From contig JACYXH010000695.1 in NCBI GenBank assembly GCA_026745465.1, positions 1,267,501-1,331,500 on the forward strand: 64,000 bases of DNA, written 5' to 3'. The position numbers and the translations under genes are program-made. The notes beneath the pieces are model-generated. The model worked only from the letters and a program-made list of their open reading frames with translations. It searched no databases and had not been told where the DNA came from. The number at the start of each line of letters is the position of its first letter. The stretch's first letter is position 1. The stretch is from Lota lota (Eukaryota; Chordata; Actinopteri; Gadiformes; Lotidae). This document shows positions 1 to 36,397 of this stretch, piece by piece.

Positions 1-785
1 TTTTTTTTCTGGCAGTAGGCTTAAACAAGCTAACCCCTGTTGGCGGACACCCCCCGCCAGCACTTTGATTCCACTAATTCATTCCGTGAGATAAAATCAC
101 TTTCACTCAGCCCGTTAGCGGCATTGATTCAAGGTCTTTTTAAGAACGATAAGGTCCCGAGATAATGCAGATTAATTATGGATAAAACAAAAACCTGTGC
201 AGGGTGTACACTTTCGCCGTTGACGTTTGTTCATTTCTATTACGATTGCAATCAGTTTTTTTTATTGTTTTTTGACGTGTTATTATCCCCAAAAGTCCTT
301 CCGAAAGCACTTATCGTTGCAGTTGTTCTGTACATTCAAACCTTTGTAACACCTCTCTCCTGAGTGATTTTGACCTGCTACAGTCGACTCTTGCCGACAG
401 ACATATGGTCCATTATAAGTGCGTGCTGTTAGTTTTTTTTTCCGAGGCCGTCATCAAACATTTAAGAGAGAGAAACATTCCCAGACGCCGCGCGCTAGAG
501 GCAGCACTTAAAAGAACGGATGCGTCGCCATACGTCAGCCCCGGAGGATCGCCTGCCTGCCTCTGACTCCAGCAGCGCACAGGATACCCTGTTGATGTCG
601 ATTACCACCATTCCACGCTTGCTCAATATTTATATTGTTGTTCTATTGTGTGTTGAGAAAGGATAATCCCTTCTGCTGCTTTCGCTAGCCCTCTTGCTCT
701 TTATTGTGTTTTTTGGAATAAAAGACACAAAAATATGTATCTTTTTGTTATTTGACGATCATTTCTGTTGCTCCCTTCCCCCTAG
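1..785 (+). other. PDIA5: PDIA5 intron (partial, left edge)
   Basis: No exon is recognised here. It ends in a pyrimidine-rich tract and CCCCCTAG acceptor directly before the exon at 786. The missing PDIA5 exons (about the first 130 residues by comparison with the roughly 519-residue vertebrate protein) must lie left of the window. Short ORFs in this stretch show no domain or splice-site support. Confidence 0.7.
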
Positions 786-24189
<23,404 letters not shown>

Positions 24190-25031
24190 GATTGGTTGCG
24201 GTAGAGGGGGAGGGGGGTGGGGGTGGAGCTTGTCATTGCACTGTGACCCCTTCACCTAGCAGGGGCCCCGATCAGCACTGATGTGGGAGACTTGATGACC
24301 TCAGCAAAGTATTTTTTTTATTTTTTTTATTATAGCACAGCCACTCAAGACTTTTACATGGATATTTTAATGAGACAAAAATACAAACAAAACTGATTTT
24401 TCTGTCCACAGATACTGTGACTGCAAATGTACAAAAAAAAAATGGAAAATGAAAAAAGGCTATACCTTTATACTGTATCTATGCAATCCTGACCCCCCTT
24501 TCACAGACTTTGGGTTCGGGGGTTAGGGAAGTGGGTGTTTTTGTCCATGCCAGTGGGGGTGGTAGTAAGAGTTACCCCAAGCGATGACCATTGTGTAAAC
24601 GCCACCTGATGCGAACTACAGCACTGTTCACCACGCCGCAGCGATGCTAACATACAAGCTGAGAGGATTATGCTGAACTAGATAATTATACCTCTCTTCT
24701 GGTTCCAATATTTTTGTACAAAACTTTGTCAGAATCCATAATCATTCTAGGATCCTCTGGAGCTACAATCACAGATCAATACATGCTGGCGTAGCCTCAA
24801 CATTTTACGGGCCAATCCATGATTTGGGAAGGATAATAAATAGCTATTAAAGTGCTATGTCAGAGGTTGTATAATTTTCTTAAACCGGTATGACTAAGGG
24901 GTTAGTTGGTGGACATTTTGTAAAGGTACAGTTGCGCTTTCAAAAAGAACATGAAAACCAATGTCTTTGTTGATAAAAAAAAATGAGGCCTTAAATTAAT
25001 AAAGTACTTACCGGAAAGGCAGACAAATAAA
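24190..25031 (+). other. PDIA5: Probable PDIA5 3' UTR
   Basis: Sequence after the stop codon, A/T-rich with G-rich starts, up to candidate AATAAA signals at 24998-25003 and 25026-25031. An earlier AATAAA-like site lies near 24836. The true cleavage site cannot be chosen from sequence alone. Confidence 0.5.
24998..25003 (+). promoter_or_regulatory. Candidate poly(A) signal for PDIA5
   Basis: Canonical AATAAA about 810 bases after the stop; a second copy follows at 25026-25031. Confidence 0.45.
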
Positions 25032-28000
25032 CCAATCCAGAATCATTGTATGTAAGTATTCTGGGTTCATAGGTTATTTTGAAGTTCCCTTCAATCAGCG
25101 GGCAATTTAAGATATGGGGAGTGTGGTAAATGTGAAAATCTCATGCCATGGTTTGGCCATCTGATATTTATATGGCTCATATCTTTAAACGTCCATGGTT
25201 CATTCCATGCCCAATAAACATCACTGAGGACGTGCTCTTACCGTTGTCTCCGATAGGCTTAGTTGGGACCACATTTTCACAGATCCACACCGGTCAGCCA
25301 GGGATATTTTCTGTTCAAGTAGCTGGGGGTCCTTAAACCGGACCTCTGCTTAACACGTTGGGAGATTCAGGGTACGGTTTTAACTGGGCCCATTCCGTTC
25401 TATGATCTTGCTGCGTTTTCTACTCCCGCTGAGCAATGCCAAAGAGCGATTGTGCAAGCAGAATACTTGGAGAGCCCCACCTTTTGGACCAAGGATGCTC
25501 CAATATTGCCTCAGTGTGTCCCTCCCTGCCTGCCTCTCTGTCTCACCGACCGACTGTCCTACCACAATATGGAACTGTAACCCAGGTCAGGTTCCGCCAT
25601 GCGTTCCTTGCCATGTGTATTAAAAGTCATTGTAATGTCCCTTGCGCTCCCTTTCTCTGCATCCGGCAGCGCCGTTCGTACCATCTCACAGCCATTATCA
25701 TTACCTATGTGGCGCCTTTTTAAAGCTGCGTGGGCTTTCAGCTCCCAGATTTAAGCTGCCATGAATATTTTAAAGGCTTATCTGGAGCTGAACTTGTGTT
25801 TTATTATTCAATACTTCTCTCATTATGAATAGGGTTCTCAGGGATAGCGAAACACAATTAAAGGGAACTAAGTTAGATTGTGAGTAGCATTCCGGCCAGA
25901 TGTTTTTGGAGCTCGAAGTTTGAGTGAGACGAACGATTGTTTACATTTGAATTCCAAGAGGAAGCGGGGGTGAAAAAATTGGTTGAATGGTCCACTTCCA
26001 CAGTTCCTCTACCCTGTTACAACAAGATGTATGGAAATGTGTTGGTTCAACGGAGGGGGATAAAAGGAAAAATAATCACCATTTATTAAACCTTGACATT
26101 AATGGGCAAGTTCCAAATAAGGTCATCTCCAGATTAACTTCTGGCTGACACCAAGCGGTAATTTAGTTTGGTTAAGTGATCAATATGAATATCACATTTG
26201 GTGGGGTATGCAGAAGCAGGACCTGCTGACACATCGATTTAAATACTGCTTTAGAGAATTGGCTGTTGACGTTTTTGCTGTATCTAGATGTTTACGCTCT
26301 CATACATAGACAATGGTTTTACTCGTAGGTATCATGTGCTTTATTTGTAATGGCCTGTAAAAAGATGTGACAATGTTCATGTACCTGACATCATATTCAT
26401 GTTCCATATCATGCAGGGGGGGTGGGGCGGTTTAATTACACTTATGCCAAGAAGTCATTATTGCCTTTTGTTGATTGATCGGTCCCCAGCAACATGTAAC
26501 AATAACAATAAGGCGATATGGATGAGATTTGAAAAAAGTAATAAAATCCTACATTTCCAAAAAAAGTGTTAATCACTCATGTTGATCATTGTCAAGATGT
26601 CTGTCTCCCAGTGTTATTTAAAATAAAAAGCTTACATTTTTGTATTACAAATATCACACACAAACAAATGGTACATAGAACTTAATTGTCTGCATTTAAT
26701 CCCCAGACAATAGTAGGCACTCACGCAGCACATGAAAACATTTGAACACCGACATGCCCTAAATACTGATCTGTACTCAGTTTTAATTCCATCATTCCAG
26801 ATGGACTTATTGGCTCAATCTAATCCTGCAGCCAGTCAACATCAACCATCATGAAAGCCGTATGTATTGTTTAAATATTGACACAAAAACAAATGGATGG
26901 AGAATTGCACTTAAAACAACACTGCTGTGCCTGGTTGTCAGTTTATTTTAAGGCCTTCTTAGTAAATGCTTCATATTTTTTTAATTGAATCTGGAGCCTT
27001 TGGGAAACATTGTTTCCACTGTGTCTGATTTCTGGTCAAATGTAAGGCAGGCAAGGTATATCATGCTGGCATGGAAACTAGAGGTTAGGATGTGTCTGAC
27101 ATTTAGCTGAAGCAAAAATGATGGATGCCTTCAGAGAACACACACAAATACATAATTTATTCAGATTTCCCGGTAAGAATATTAGACCAGAAATCTTTTT
27201 TTTTTCTTTGTGGCAGCCTGGTTTTGCCCATGAATAAAGTGTTAAAGTCTCTAACCAGGAGAACAGGAGCTTAAGAGCTTGAGTGTGTTAGGTTGTTAAT
27301 ACAAAGTCAAGGCTTTTCATTTTCTTTACACGGTTTGTGTCTACTTAACCCAAACTGTTTTTCGGGTAATTGTCGTTTTGTCTCCATGTCCTTGACCTTG
27401 ATGTGCAACCTGAGATATATTGGCATCCTGATTTATTTTTCAGTGGTTACATATATTTTGTTATTTTGCCTTTCTTTTAATTCATTTCTCACCAGAGATC
27501 CCATATGAATGGCACAGAAGAGCATCATTTTTTGTATGTTTTGTATTAAATCTTTCTTCCAAGGCGCATTGATTCCACGCCCTGTTATTTGGCTGTGGTT
27601 TGATGACAAGCTTCATAGGCTATTCATCAGCCTGCCTACACGTGCCACAAATTGCTCTAAACAACTGAACTCAAAGAAAGAAATCGAAGCACGAGTATCC
27701 ACATGGGAGGGATAAAGATTTTCCCCTGCCTTTTCTCAAGAGACAACCAGTCAAAATGATTTAAACCGCCATGCTAAAACATCTCTATGCTCACACTCAG
27801 AACTTTTGTTGAAGATGTCGCTCAGGATTCTATACATCTTATCTTTATGATGAATAATAAAAAGAAATGGGTGAAATATACTTTTGTGAATTTATCCTTG
27901 CTAATATGTTTATTGATTGCATCTTTGTTCCAACTTCTAAGTACAGCCCGTTTGTTTGGTTTTAACCCCAGATTATACAACATCTCTGGAATAGTGAGAA

Positions 28001-30489
28001 TTGATTTAGACTTCATCAGTGTTGTTTAGTGTTGAAACAACATTCAGGTTAAAGACCTTAAAAGGTTTCAGATAGTGACTGTTATTTGGCGGTGTCCATC
28101 CAATGCCTATACAGTAGGATAAACCGTTTTAGGGATGAGCTCTCCTCAGCAGTATGGACATTTAGAACAATGGAGCTGGAAGAAAAATGGTGTTACGCTG
28201 AAATTACATTAGGGAAAATGTTATGGCTGGTAGTAAGCCACAAGAAGTCACAATATGGAGAATATAAATATGGTATATTATAAAAAATATATACTATTGC
28301 ACGATGCAGTGTACTGGTTGTGTCATGATGTTAAACATGGCTTCAGGTCATCTCAAAGCACCTGTGGCAAGTCTTTATTACACTGGAACATTACACTGGA
28401 CCATCATTTAAATATGAATAACTACTTGTGTGCTCAGTCTGGAGGCAGAATACAAATGCAAGCCAGCATGAGCTTATTTGTAATAAAAGTCCAGCAGCAC
28501 TACAAAACCCACCAGGCAACAATAAAAGTCAATAGTCAAAATTGGTTTGGCAACATGGAGGTCAAAATTGTAATAATAGAAATTGTAGAAGAAAAACACA
28601 TAGGAAAAGAACACTGCCTGAAGTGTTCAGCAAACAGATGGGCTTAAATATGGGAGTAGAGATGAGGGTTGAGAACAGAGGATGATGATTAATAGGCTAA
28701 TAACATAAAAGTGATTGTTGCCATTAGCAAAACCTATAGGGAATTTGATGCAAAACCCTGCAGTTTATAGTTAAGTTTTGTCATGTTTCTCGTGCAAAAT
28801 ATTTTGCCCGTTCGCACAAGAATATAAAACAAAAAACACTGAAGAAAATATAAATACCCACAATAATTATTATAGAAAAGTGTTGAAACTATAACATCGT
28901 TTAGAATAGAAATTCCACTGTGAATGTTACTGTCACCTATCTCGTACCTACATTTTACCAATAAACAATCCCATGTGGACACCTGGCCATTCGTCAAGAT
29001 GACAGCAATGGCAGAGATCCGTCATCCAACTCTCTCAGCTTTATTTATCTTTCTCTTTCATATCCCTCAAGCTCTCTCCCTCAAGCGTTCTCTCGCTGTC
29101 CCTCAAATCACTCACACACACATATTGGCTTTGGCGAGAATACCCATTTGGAGATTGCACGGGTGTGCGTAAAGGATGTATAAAAAAATAAAACATGTTG
29201 ACAGCAAACGTCTCCATTTTTATTTGAATCGAGTAATAATGTTGTTGTTTTTTAAGGCTGGGGAAAAAACAATGTTTTAGTAATGCATTTTTGCATAATA
29301 CGTTGGTTCTTAGAAACGGCATGCTGTAGGCCTACCATTGAAATGATAGCTCACCTAATGTTCAACTTTGTTATTGTGTCGTATCGTATTTCCCCCTTTT
29401 TCCACTGAAGCACTTTAAACTAATATTGGCGAAATGCTTCTTGATTATGATTACTGTGATTAAGGTTCAACACGGCTCCTAATTGTTGTTTTCTAATAAA
29501 CTGAACACACATGAATGCGTGTTTAAAATCTCTTAATCGACTGCTATGTCGCCAATGTGTGGTGCTGATGAGAGCCTGTGTTACCCACAATCCACCGCGC
29601 GAGAGCCACGTAAACCTACAGCGCTAACGGAAAATACTGCTAGCCTAGCATTCCTGCCGATACCATGCTAGCTTTATATAGCCGGCTATTCATAAGTTAA
29701 CGTGAATGATGCAACTCTTAAAATAGTCATTAAAGTTATACGGCTTTTCTTCCGACCCATGTGTCTCTCTCTACAGGTTTGCACATACAATTCATATTGC
29801 TATTAGTACCAGCTAGCCAGCCAACGCTACCTCTAGTTAGCGAGCTGCACTTAACTTGCTTTCTCTTGAGCTGCTAACGGCAATCTTTCTTCACTTCCTT
29901 GCGTGTCTCAAGTGATTTATACATGAATTGCTTTAATATTCAATGCAGTACCTTGATCCAATGAGTCTAGTATTATTTTATGAATGTAGAACGATCTATA
30001 AGCTTGTTTAATGTTAGCTACATCGCATCAGTCTTTGGTGCATTCAATTTGAATTTCATGACAATCTATATTATCTGGGTTATGCCTATGTTTTGGTTTA
30101 TTTGATCATAACGTCGCCATAATAGCTATTTTAGGGTATACATTACGGTTGTGATGACGTGTGTAACGCTATAGACTTGTTTCCCCTGCTCTGTTTTTTG
30201 GAGCTATCCGTGGTTCTGATATGAGATGTACAGACAGATATACTTACATACAGATATACATAGATACATATATACATATACAAGCAGACACTTAGTTGGA
30301 GAGGCTGACAGTCATTTGCTATACATCACAACTATCCCCGAGATAAACAGTTACACATACTGTATGTTTCATGCAAGTCTTTAGTACAGATTCTTTACCG
30401 GCAAAGGAAGCCGTCTACTCTCGATTATAAAGCTTATTTATTTGAAAGTTGCTGTTTTACAATTTTATAACAGTTTCCTCTTCCTTCAG
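25032..30489. other. Intergenic region and unresolved SEC22A 5' non-coding part
   Basis: About 5.4 kb, AT-rich, strikingly poor in long microsatellites compared with the genic introns. No domain-like ORF is seen; the longest frames (for example 28255-28647, plus) lack recognisable motifs. Because the first SEC22A coding exon has an acceptor at 30489, at least one upstream non-coding exon is expected. Sequence at about 29560-29700 is locally CpG-richer, with a TTTATATAG motif at about 29674, and is the best guess for the promoter region. Confidence 0.45.
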
Positions 30490-30514
30490 AGCCTCAGAAC
30501 AAAAACACCTGAAG
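30490..30514 (+). other. SEC22A: SEC22A 5' UTR in first coding exon
   Basis: Twenty-five bases between acceptor CCTTCAG and the ATG at 30515. The start context is GAAGATGT, with A at -3. The acceptor implies a spliced 5' leader. Confidence 0.7.
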
Positions 30515-30696
30515 ATGTCAATGGTGCTCTTTGCGTCAGTGGTGAGGGTCGGGGATGGCCTCCCGCTCTCTGCGTCCACTGACTACGAACAGGACAAAGA
30601 GCTTCAGGAGACCAAGAAGCATCTCAAGGGCCTCTCCAAAAAGCTTGGACAGTTCCCTGATCGCTGCACAGTAAAGATTGGCCAGTACAATGTCAA
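30515..30696 (+). CDS. SEC22A: SEC22A exon 1 (coding), longin domain
   Basis: Starts [20 protein letters not shown] and ends [13 protein letters not shown] with a split codon completed in the next exon to Asn. Donor GTACGT. Confidence 0.95.
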
Positions 30697-33600
30697 GTAC
30701 GTCCTGGGCTGGGTTGGTGCGAAATTACAATAGATTTGCCACGGAACTGGAAAATTTGAATCAAGTCTTATACTCAGGCAGCATAGTAAGTGGAATGGAG
30801 AACATAATGAGGCGCTATTAGAATGACTTGGGGTTGATTGCTTCTGAGATTACTACCGTATTTGAACTGCGCAAGAGGTGAAGCATATTTACAATTATTT
30901 TGTCAATCATGCTAACATTTAGAATAGTTCTGAGTGCTTTACATTTCTGAATGATCCAGTTGAATCCATTTCAACCATGCTTTCATGTTGAAAGGGTTGG
31001 TTCGCTGTGTAATTGAATAACATCTTAATAATGGTTATCTTGGCATGCCTCTCATCCTCACGGGGAGATTCTACAGTCTGATTCCTCATTTAGTCATTTG
31101 CATTTTATGTCGTGCAAATACAAAATCTCTCAGAAGTCCTTAGGAAGAAGAAGAAGACAGAAATGTTTAAGGATGAAATGCCTAGGGATGTGGGCATTGC
31201 TGTGAAGGAGGTGATTGGTCGCCTTTTAAAACAGCAGGGATCATTTTAAAAGAACGAATCACAGGGCCAGCTATCTGCAAGCAAGCCAGACTCTATTTGA
31301 ACTACAATCTGCCATAAATAAGTCATTGTATTCAAGGCAGGCCAATAGCTAATGAGGAGAAGAGCATCAGCCAGGTTGCATTGTTTTTATGTGGCAATAG
31401 ATTTGTTGCAGCCCACACATATTGTGTGGGCTGGGGTTCTTATAAAGGCAGTGACACAGTAAAACCATTTAATGTCAACCACACTGATTGGCCTGCTCCC
31501 TTTTCTTTTTTCACAGCTGTTCAGTGCTCTGTACATTGGCAGACACTAGAACATAAGCCTCAAAGGCCCAATGAACAGTCCCTGTTTGTTCGTTTGCTAA
31601 GCTTCAAGTAATTTCATATTTGAGTTTCTGTGTAAGCTATCGTGTATTCGTGGATATTCACACCCCCTGAGGTGTGCAATATGTCTACTGTATATAAACA
31701 ATTTGACCATTTCGATCAGTAAAGGTCAGCTGCTAAGCTCTTAATATCCTTCCAAAAATATGAGAAATGTATTATTGAACATGGAAAAAAAGACAAATGT
31801 TTATTTATCCCCCCACAATACATTTCACCAGTCGTCTTGTTTTTCTGCGGCACAAGGGAGTGCGTGTCAATGTGTTTTAACGCGTGGCCCTGCTTTGTGC
31901 TTTGCTCGTCAGCTTCACCAGCTCGCTGGGTGTGGGCTACCTGATGGTGTGCACGGAGAACTACCCCAGCGTGCTGGCCTTCTGCTACCTGGACGAGCTG
32001 CAGAAGGAGTTCATCGTGACCTATGACACCAAGCGCATCAACAGCGCCGTGAGGCCCTACTCCTTCATTGAGTTTGGTGAGTCCCTCCCCCCTACCTGCC
32101 ACTTAAACTGTAGAGGGACTTGTAGAATATGATGTCTGGATTCAAATATGGAAGAGCTACTATGAAAATCATGGATTGTAACACATCATTTTTTTTTTAA
32201 ATATATATACAGTATATATGTGTGTGTATTTATTTATTTATTTAAAATAACTAACTGTAATTATGCTGTCCTATCTTCATCCTGCTTATTTTGATTACAA
32301 AAACATGTGTCCACTTAAACATTACAGTATATTACTTTTGCTGTAGAGACCACTGTACTGAACGTCTAAAGCATTGAATCATCACCCAGCTCTATGATAT
32401 GCAACACAACCTCACATGCGCTGCACAATCTTCACTATAGAAGGGCATGCACTCGCTCTATTGATTTATGCATTGATTTGTGCCCCGTTTCCCTCCCTCG
32501 GACCCTGCGCGTGTGGTGACGACGTTGTTGTTGTTGTCGTCGTTGTCATTGCTGTGTGTTGACCATGTCTCTGTCCGTCCAGACACCTTCATCCAGAAGA
32601 CCAAACAGCGCTACAACAGCCCGCGCTCGCTCTCCACCAAGATCAACCTGTCCGACATGCAGACGGAGATCCGGCTGCGGCCGCCCTACCAGCTCTCCCG
32701 CGAGGACCTGAGCTCCATCAACGGCTTCTCCCTGCACACAGGCTCCAAGTACAAGGGCATCGGTAGGACTACCCGCCATCAGAGCCTCACAGACCCTCCA
32801 CCCCCCAACCCCTGCACGCACGCCCCTTAAACTAGAAAAAACATGTGTGATAGGAGAGCAACAAAAATAATCCTGCAGTATTATTTTATATAAGTGTGTG
32901 TTGACAAAGAATCATGTATGACGTCTTACTAGGTACTCCTAGAAGATTTACTTTGACCATTATGCACAGATGACAGATAAATGCCGGGGCTTCGATCCCT
33001 CCCCAGGTACACTAGGGAGCATTGTATTGATCCAGATATTGATGATATGTTCATATAGAAGTCCTGCTCAAGGTCCGTTTGAATACATATTTGTAATAAT
33101 AGCGGTGAGTAGTCAGTCTCGCAGAAATGTCGAGAAGCCACAAGATTACGGTTGTTTTTGTGCCATTTAGTCATAGGCGATTTAATTAGACCATATTAGA
33201 TGGAACGTTATTTATCAGATTCATGCTGATATGATCCTTATCCCTTAAATTACAAAACCACAAGCTGCATCAGTCTGATGTTATTGCCTTTAATTAACAC
33301 TAATTGACATTAAAGTGCCAGTGATCCTTTTATAATTTTCTTCGTGTGAGCATATCTTCTGTGATCTTGAACATGGTCTATAGTCTATGCCATTTAGTCA
33401 TTGTTACTAAAATAATACAGTAATTGAGAAAAAACTGGTGTAAAATCCTATGTTTTTCCTCTTTCCGCCAACCAGTTTGTCAATGTTCAACTCTGCTCCG
33501 AACTCAGTTCCCATTCTTTTTAGTGTACCCTCTCGCTGTCGGTGTCCCTTTGTCGTGACGTCGAAGTGCCTCCGAAATGGCAGTTCGACGTCACGACAAA

Positions 33601-35613
33601 GGGACACCGATGGCGAGAGGGTACAATAGCGCCGCGGTGTGCGTGGATGTGTGGAGCTCCTTTTGGGCAGCGGTTGAGGTTGATGGCAGTGTCCGAGAAA
33701 GGGTTACGCTTTTTGGCCCCTTATAGTATAACACCAAGGTGTGTGGCGCACTTCATGTTCGACATTGCTCATTATAACACTCATAGGATGCTACTAGCTT
33801 AAAAAAACAAGCATCACAAAGTGGCCATGAGAGTTCCTTCCGTAAACTCTCCGCCCAAAACACTTTTTAGTTTATCTCATACTGTTGGAATTCGAGGTGA
33901 AACAAGGGGTTCACTTAAACTTTAACTACACTTAAACTTTAGCATATTTTAATATGGCGGCCGAAAAGGCAAGCAGATTTAGTTTGACTCCTTGGCCTTT
34001 CGGAATGCGGATTGTTTTTGCAGCGGTGCCCCCGGGAGAAAGACGTGCATGCGCCTGTGTGTTATTTTATCTTTCCATTGCAATTGTGTTTTGCGCTGAC
34101 CGCGTGGTTTTCCCCCTCGGTATTCCCAGCGCCCACTCAGATGCTGGAGCCCGTGACCTTGCCGGGTATCGTGTCCTGCATGCTCAGCGTCCTCTGCGGG
34201 GGGCTGAACCTGCTGCGGGGCGTCCACGCTATAGAGAGTATACTGCAGGTGAGAGTCCGTGGAAGCCCCTCCAGGAACCCCTGGTCTACCTCCCTGACTC
34301 TGCCTCGTTTGTTTACAGCAGTATTTACACTCTACTTCGAGGTGGTTCTGTATTGGCTTTGAGGCACTAGAATCACATCGGGTAAAGTAATGGTATTCCC
34401 TTGTCTCGCACGACAAAAGGTAAATGCAATACAGGTCAATACACATCAAATATATGTCCTATTATATGTATTGCATTGTGTCGCTGTTGTAAACACAATG
34501 GAGACACGAAAGAGGCTTGCTTAAAAGGCAAATCGAGAAGCAAGAATCACATGAAAGTCCCATAGAGCTCCTCCCTGCATTGTTGTGTACACCTTGTGAT
34601 AAAACTTGCTGGTTTTAACTGAAAAAACATATTTTCCTCTTGCTTCTCTCCAGAATGATGACGAAGACTTTAATTACGTGATTGCCTTCTTCCTGGGCAC
34701 GGCTGCCTGTCTCTATCAGGTGAGTGATGGCCAGTGGGCCAATAACGGCCCGTTCTTGAACAAAGATGCAGGACTCTGCAGCTCAGCAGCTTGTCAGCAG
34801 GGAGCCCGTCAGCAGAGGTCGTTAATTTCCACTTGAAGGGTCGCTTTTTTTATTCTAGTTTTAATTGATGGTCTGGTGGATTGAGTTGTCAGGCCAGGGT
34901 TTATGTTTTTATTGAGTAGACCGAACAAACCTAACGAAAGAATGTCAAAAATCGACTCCTGGTTGTCGTTCACAAAGGTCTCATCTAGGGATGGTTTTGG
35001 ACTGATCCCAGCCTAAAAATGTGGTATTCGTATGTGTGGCTGAGGTTCGGTACTCTGCCTTTATTTTTCACCCAATTTTTCTAATGTTGCGAAATCAAAG
35101 CTGCTCTATTACCCTATTTAGGTGATCTGCCACAGAAGGCTAGTTTTCAAGAAACAAGATAATAAAATAATGTTATATTGCATACAACGTATGTATCCAT
35201 TTATTCATATTTTACAAAGTTAGGAAATGTGCTAGCCTAATATTCATATTCTCTTTTGAATGAAAGAAAAGAAAAACCTCGGATCGGAAGATATTTAAGA
35301 CTGCACTATCGCTATCTGATCGGAAACTAAAAAGTGGTGTGGTGCCATCCCTCAGTCTCATCCCTCATCTTCTGTTTCTCCCGTCTCCCTCCCGTCCCGC
35401 GCTCCGCTGCAGTGTTACCTGTTTGCCTACTTCTCCATCTGGCGGACAAGCAAGAGCTTCCTGGCGTTGGGCCTCATCTGCCTGAGCAACATGTACCTGT
35501 CCGAGCTGAGGAACGTGTGGCAGGTCCTGTTCCACGTCACCGTGGGCGCCTTCATGACGCTGCAGGTCCGGCTGCGGCAGCCGCTGGGCAAGGCACCAGA
35601 CTACAACGTCTGA
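30515..35613 (+). CDS. SEC22A: SEC22A, longin-domain vesicle-trafficking protein
   Basis: SEC22 homologue A, an ER/early-secretory membrane protein implicated in ER-Golgi transport. Coding exons 30515-30696, 31913-32076, 32583-32762, 34130-34248, 34654-34719 and 35413-35613 total 912 nt (303 aa plus stop), close to the 307 aa I recall for human. Residues 1 to about 119 form the longin domain (starts [20 protein letters not shown]). A linker with [18 protein letters not shown] follows. Four hydrophobic segments then appear: after MLEPVTLPG (about 183-203), [15 protein letters not shown] (about 223-237), [14 protein letters not shown] and [15 protein letters not shown]. The protein ends APDYNV. 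As in the vertebrate SEC22A/SEC22C branch I see no canonical SNARE coiled coil, so a direct fusion role is doubtful. The ATG is chosen by homology (MSM start). The gene lies between PDIA5 and ADCY5 as in human. Confidence 0.96.
31913..32076 (+). CDS. SEC22A: SEC22A exon 2, longin domain
   Basis: Starts [20 protein letters not shown] and ends YSFIEF plus one base of the Asp codon. It contains the conserved DELQKEFI helix of the longin fold. Acceptor CTCGTCAG, donor GTGAGT. Confidence 0.95.
32583..32762 (+). CDS. SEC22A: SEC22A exon 3, linker
   Basis: Starts [11 protein letters not shown] and includes [19 protein letters not shown]. It links the longin domain to the membrane part. Acceptor CGTCCAG, donor GTAGGA. 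Confidence 0.94.
33525..33624 (+). repeat. Long hairpin (inverted repeat) in a SEC22A intron
   Basis: Left arm 33525-33565 and right arm 33584-33624 (41 bp each) pair with only two mismatches around an 18-base centre, which itself can add four pairs (TGCC with GGCA). Because the element is a palindrome, both strands read the same short frame (MSLCRDVE). It lies in the sense strand of the intron between exons 3 and 4, so the pre-mRNA would fold into a near-perfect hairpin. Confidence 0.93.
34130..34248 (+). CDS. SEC22A: SEC22A exon 4, first membrane segment
   Basis: Encodes [20 protein letters not shown] then [10 protein letters not shown] and AIESILQ. Hydrophobic helix followed by a basic residue. 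Acceptor TTCCCAG, donor GTGAGA. Confidence 0.94.
34654..34719 (+). CDS. SEC22A: SEC22A exon 5, second membrane segment
   Basis: Twenty-two codons, N-D-D-E-D-F-N-Y then [14 protein letters not shown]. Acceptor CTCTCCAG, donor GTGAGT, phase 0 on both sides. Confidence 0.94.
35413..35613 (+). CDS. SEC22A: SEC22A exon 6, last two membrane segments and stop
   Basis: Starts [20 protein letters not shown], ends [13 protein letters not shown] and TGA at 35611-35613. Acceptor CGCTGCAG. Confidence 0.95.
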   Translation, partial: CYLFAYFSIWRTSKSFLALGLICLSNMYLSELRNVWQVLFHVTVGAFMTLQVRLRQPLGKAPDYNV

Positions 35614-35767
35614 CCAAGCGGAGGACAATAAAAACGGAAACAAAAAAACGGGGGGAAACTTTGCCGCACATATCCTGGAAGCGCGGCAACAGCCCCCACC
35701 CCCCACCCCCCTCCCCCTCCCAGCAGAAGAAGACCCAAACACCCAGAAAAACAAACATCCAAAGCTT

Positions 35768-35930
35768 TGCTGCTGCTGCTCCTCTGAGTTCGCCCGGCCC
35801 ACTAGGCTGGTGGTGATGCGGACGGAGAGACCACGACTGAACCTTACTACTGCTGCTGCTGCTGCTTCTCCTAAGGTCACCCGGCACACTAGGCTGGTGT
35901 CAGTGCAGACGGAGAGACCCGATGAACCCT
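35768..35930 (+). repeat. Tandem duplication of about 87 bp with CTG runs in 3' UTR
   Basis: Two diverged copies share ACTAGGCTGGTG (35801 and 35888) and ACGGAGAGACC (about 87 bp apart). Each copy begins with a (CTG)n run. Confidence 0.85.
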
Positions 35931-36391
35931 AATGCTGCCGATTCCTAACAACAGCCTTCAGCCATATTAGCCCAGTGTAGTCCGGCAGGAAGCCAGTTCC
36001 AGAACCCCTCCCTCCCTCCCTCCCTCCCTCCCCTGTTGACAGACACGATGCGTATGGAGGGTTGTATGTCATGGCTTGGAACTATGCAATGTTGGCTCAC
36101 GCGTTGAGCTTGTTCTTCTCTGAACACGGGCCTCCTCCTCCCTCCCCATCATAACAATATGATTGTCAATTGCTCCCAAATGTCATTTTTGCAGATCTAT
36201 TATTCTGCTATTTATTTGACTGGACAGTCGTTCTGCTTATTTTATTGCATTTATGAAATTGAAAATTTGAAATTGTCTTATGATTTGTGTTTGTGTTTCT
36301 ATGCAGATGAACTGCATACTCATCACCAAGTGTCTTGTTTTTAATGTACGGACACAAACACATGCATCCGTTGACGCCATTAAGCAGTGTC

Positions 36392-36397
36392 AATAAA
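36392..36397 (+). promoter_or_regulatory. Candidate poly(A) signal for SEC22A
   Basis: Canonical AATAAA 780 bases after the SEC22A stop codon. Confidence 0.6.

Noticed and set aside
28255-28647. 130-residue plus-strand frame in the PDIA5-SEC22A intergenic region
   Set aside because: AT-rich sequence, no recognised domain, no clear splice sites or promoter; judged chance.
31409-31433. Short hairpin CAGCCCACACA / TGTGTGGGCTG in a SEC22A intron
   Set aside because: Arms of only 11 bp with a 3-nt loop; too short to distinguish from chance in 64 kb with many CA/TG motifs.
35365-35889. 174-residue minus-strand frame
   Set aside because: Antisense of the last SEC22A exon and its 3' UTR; no homology seen.
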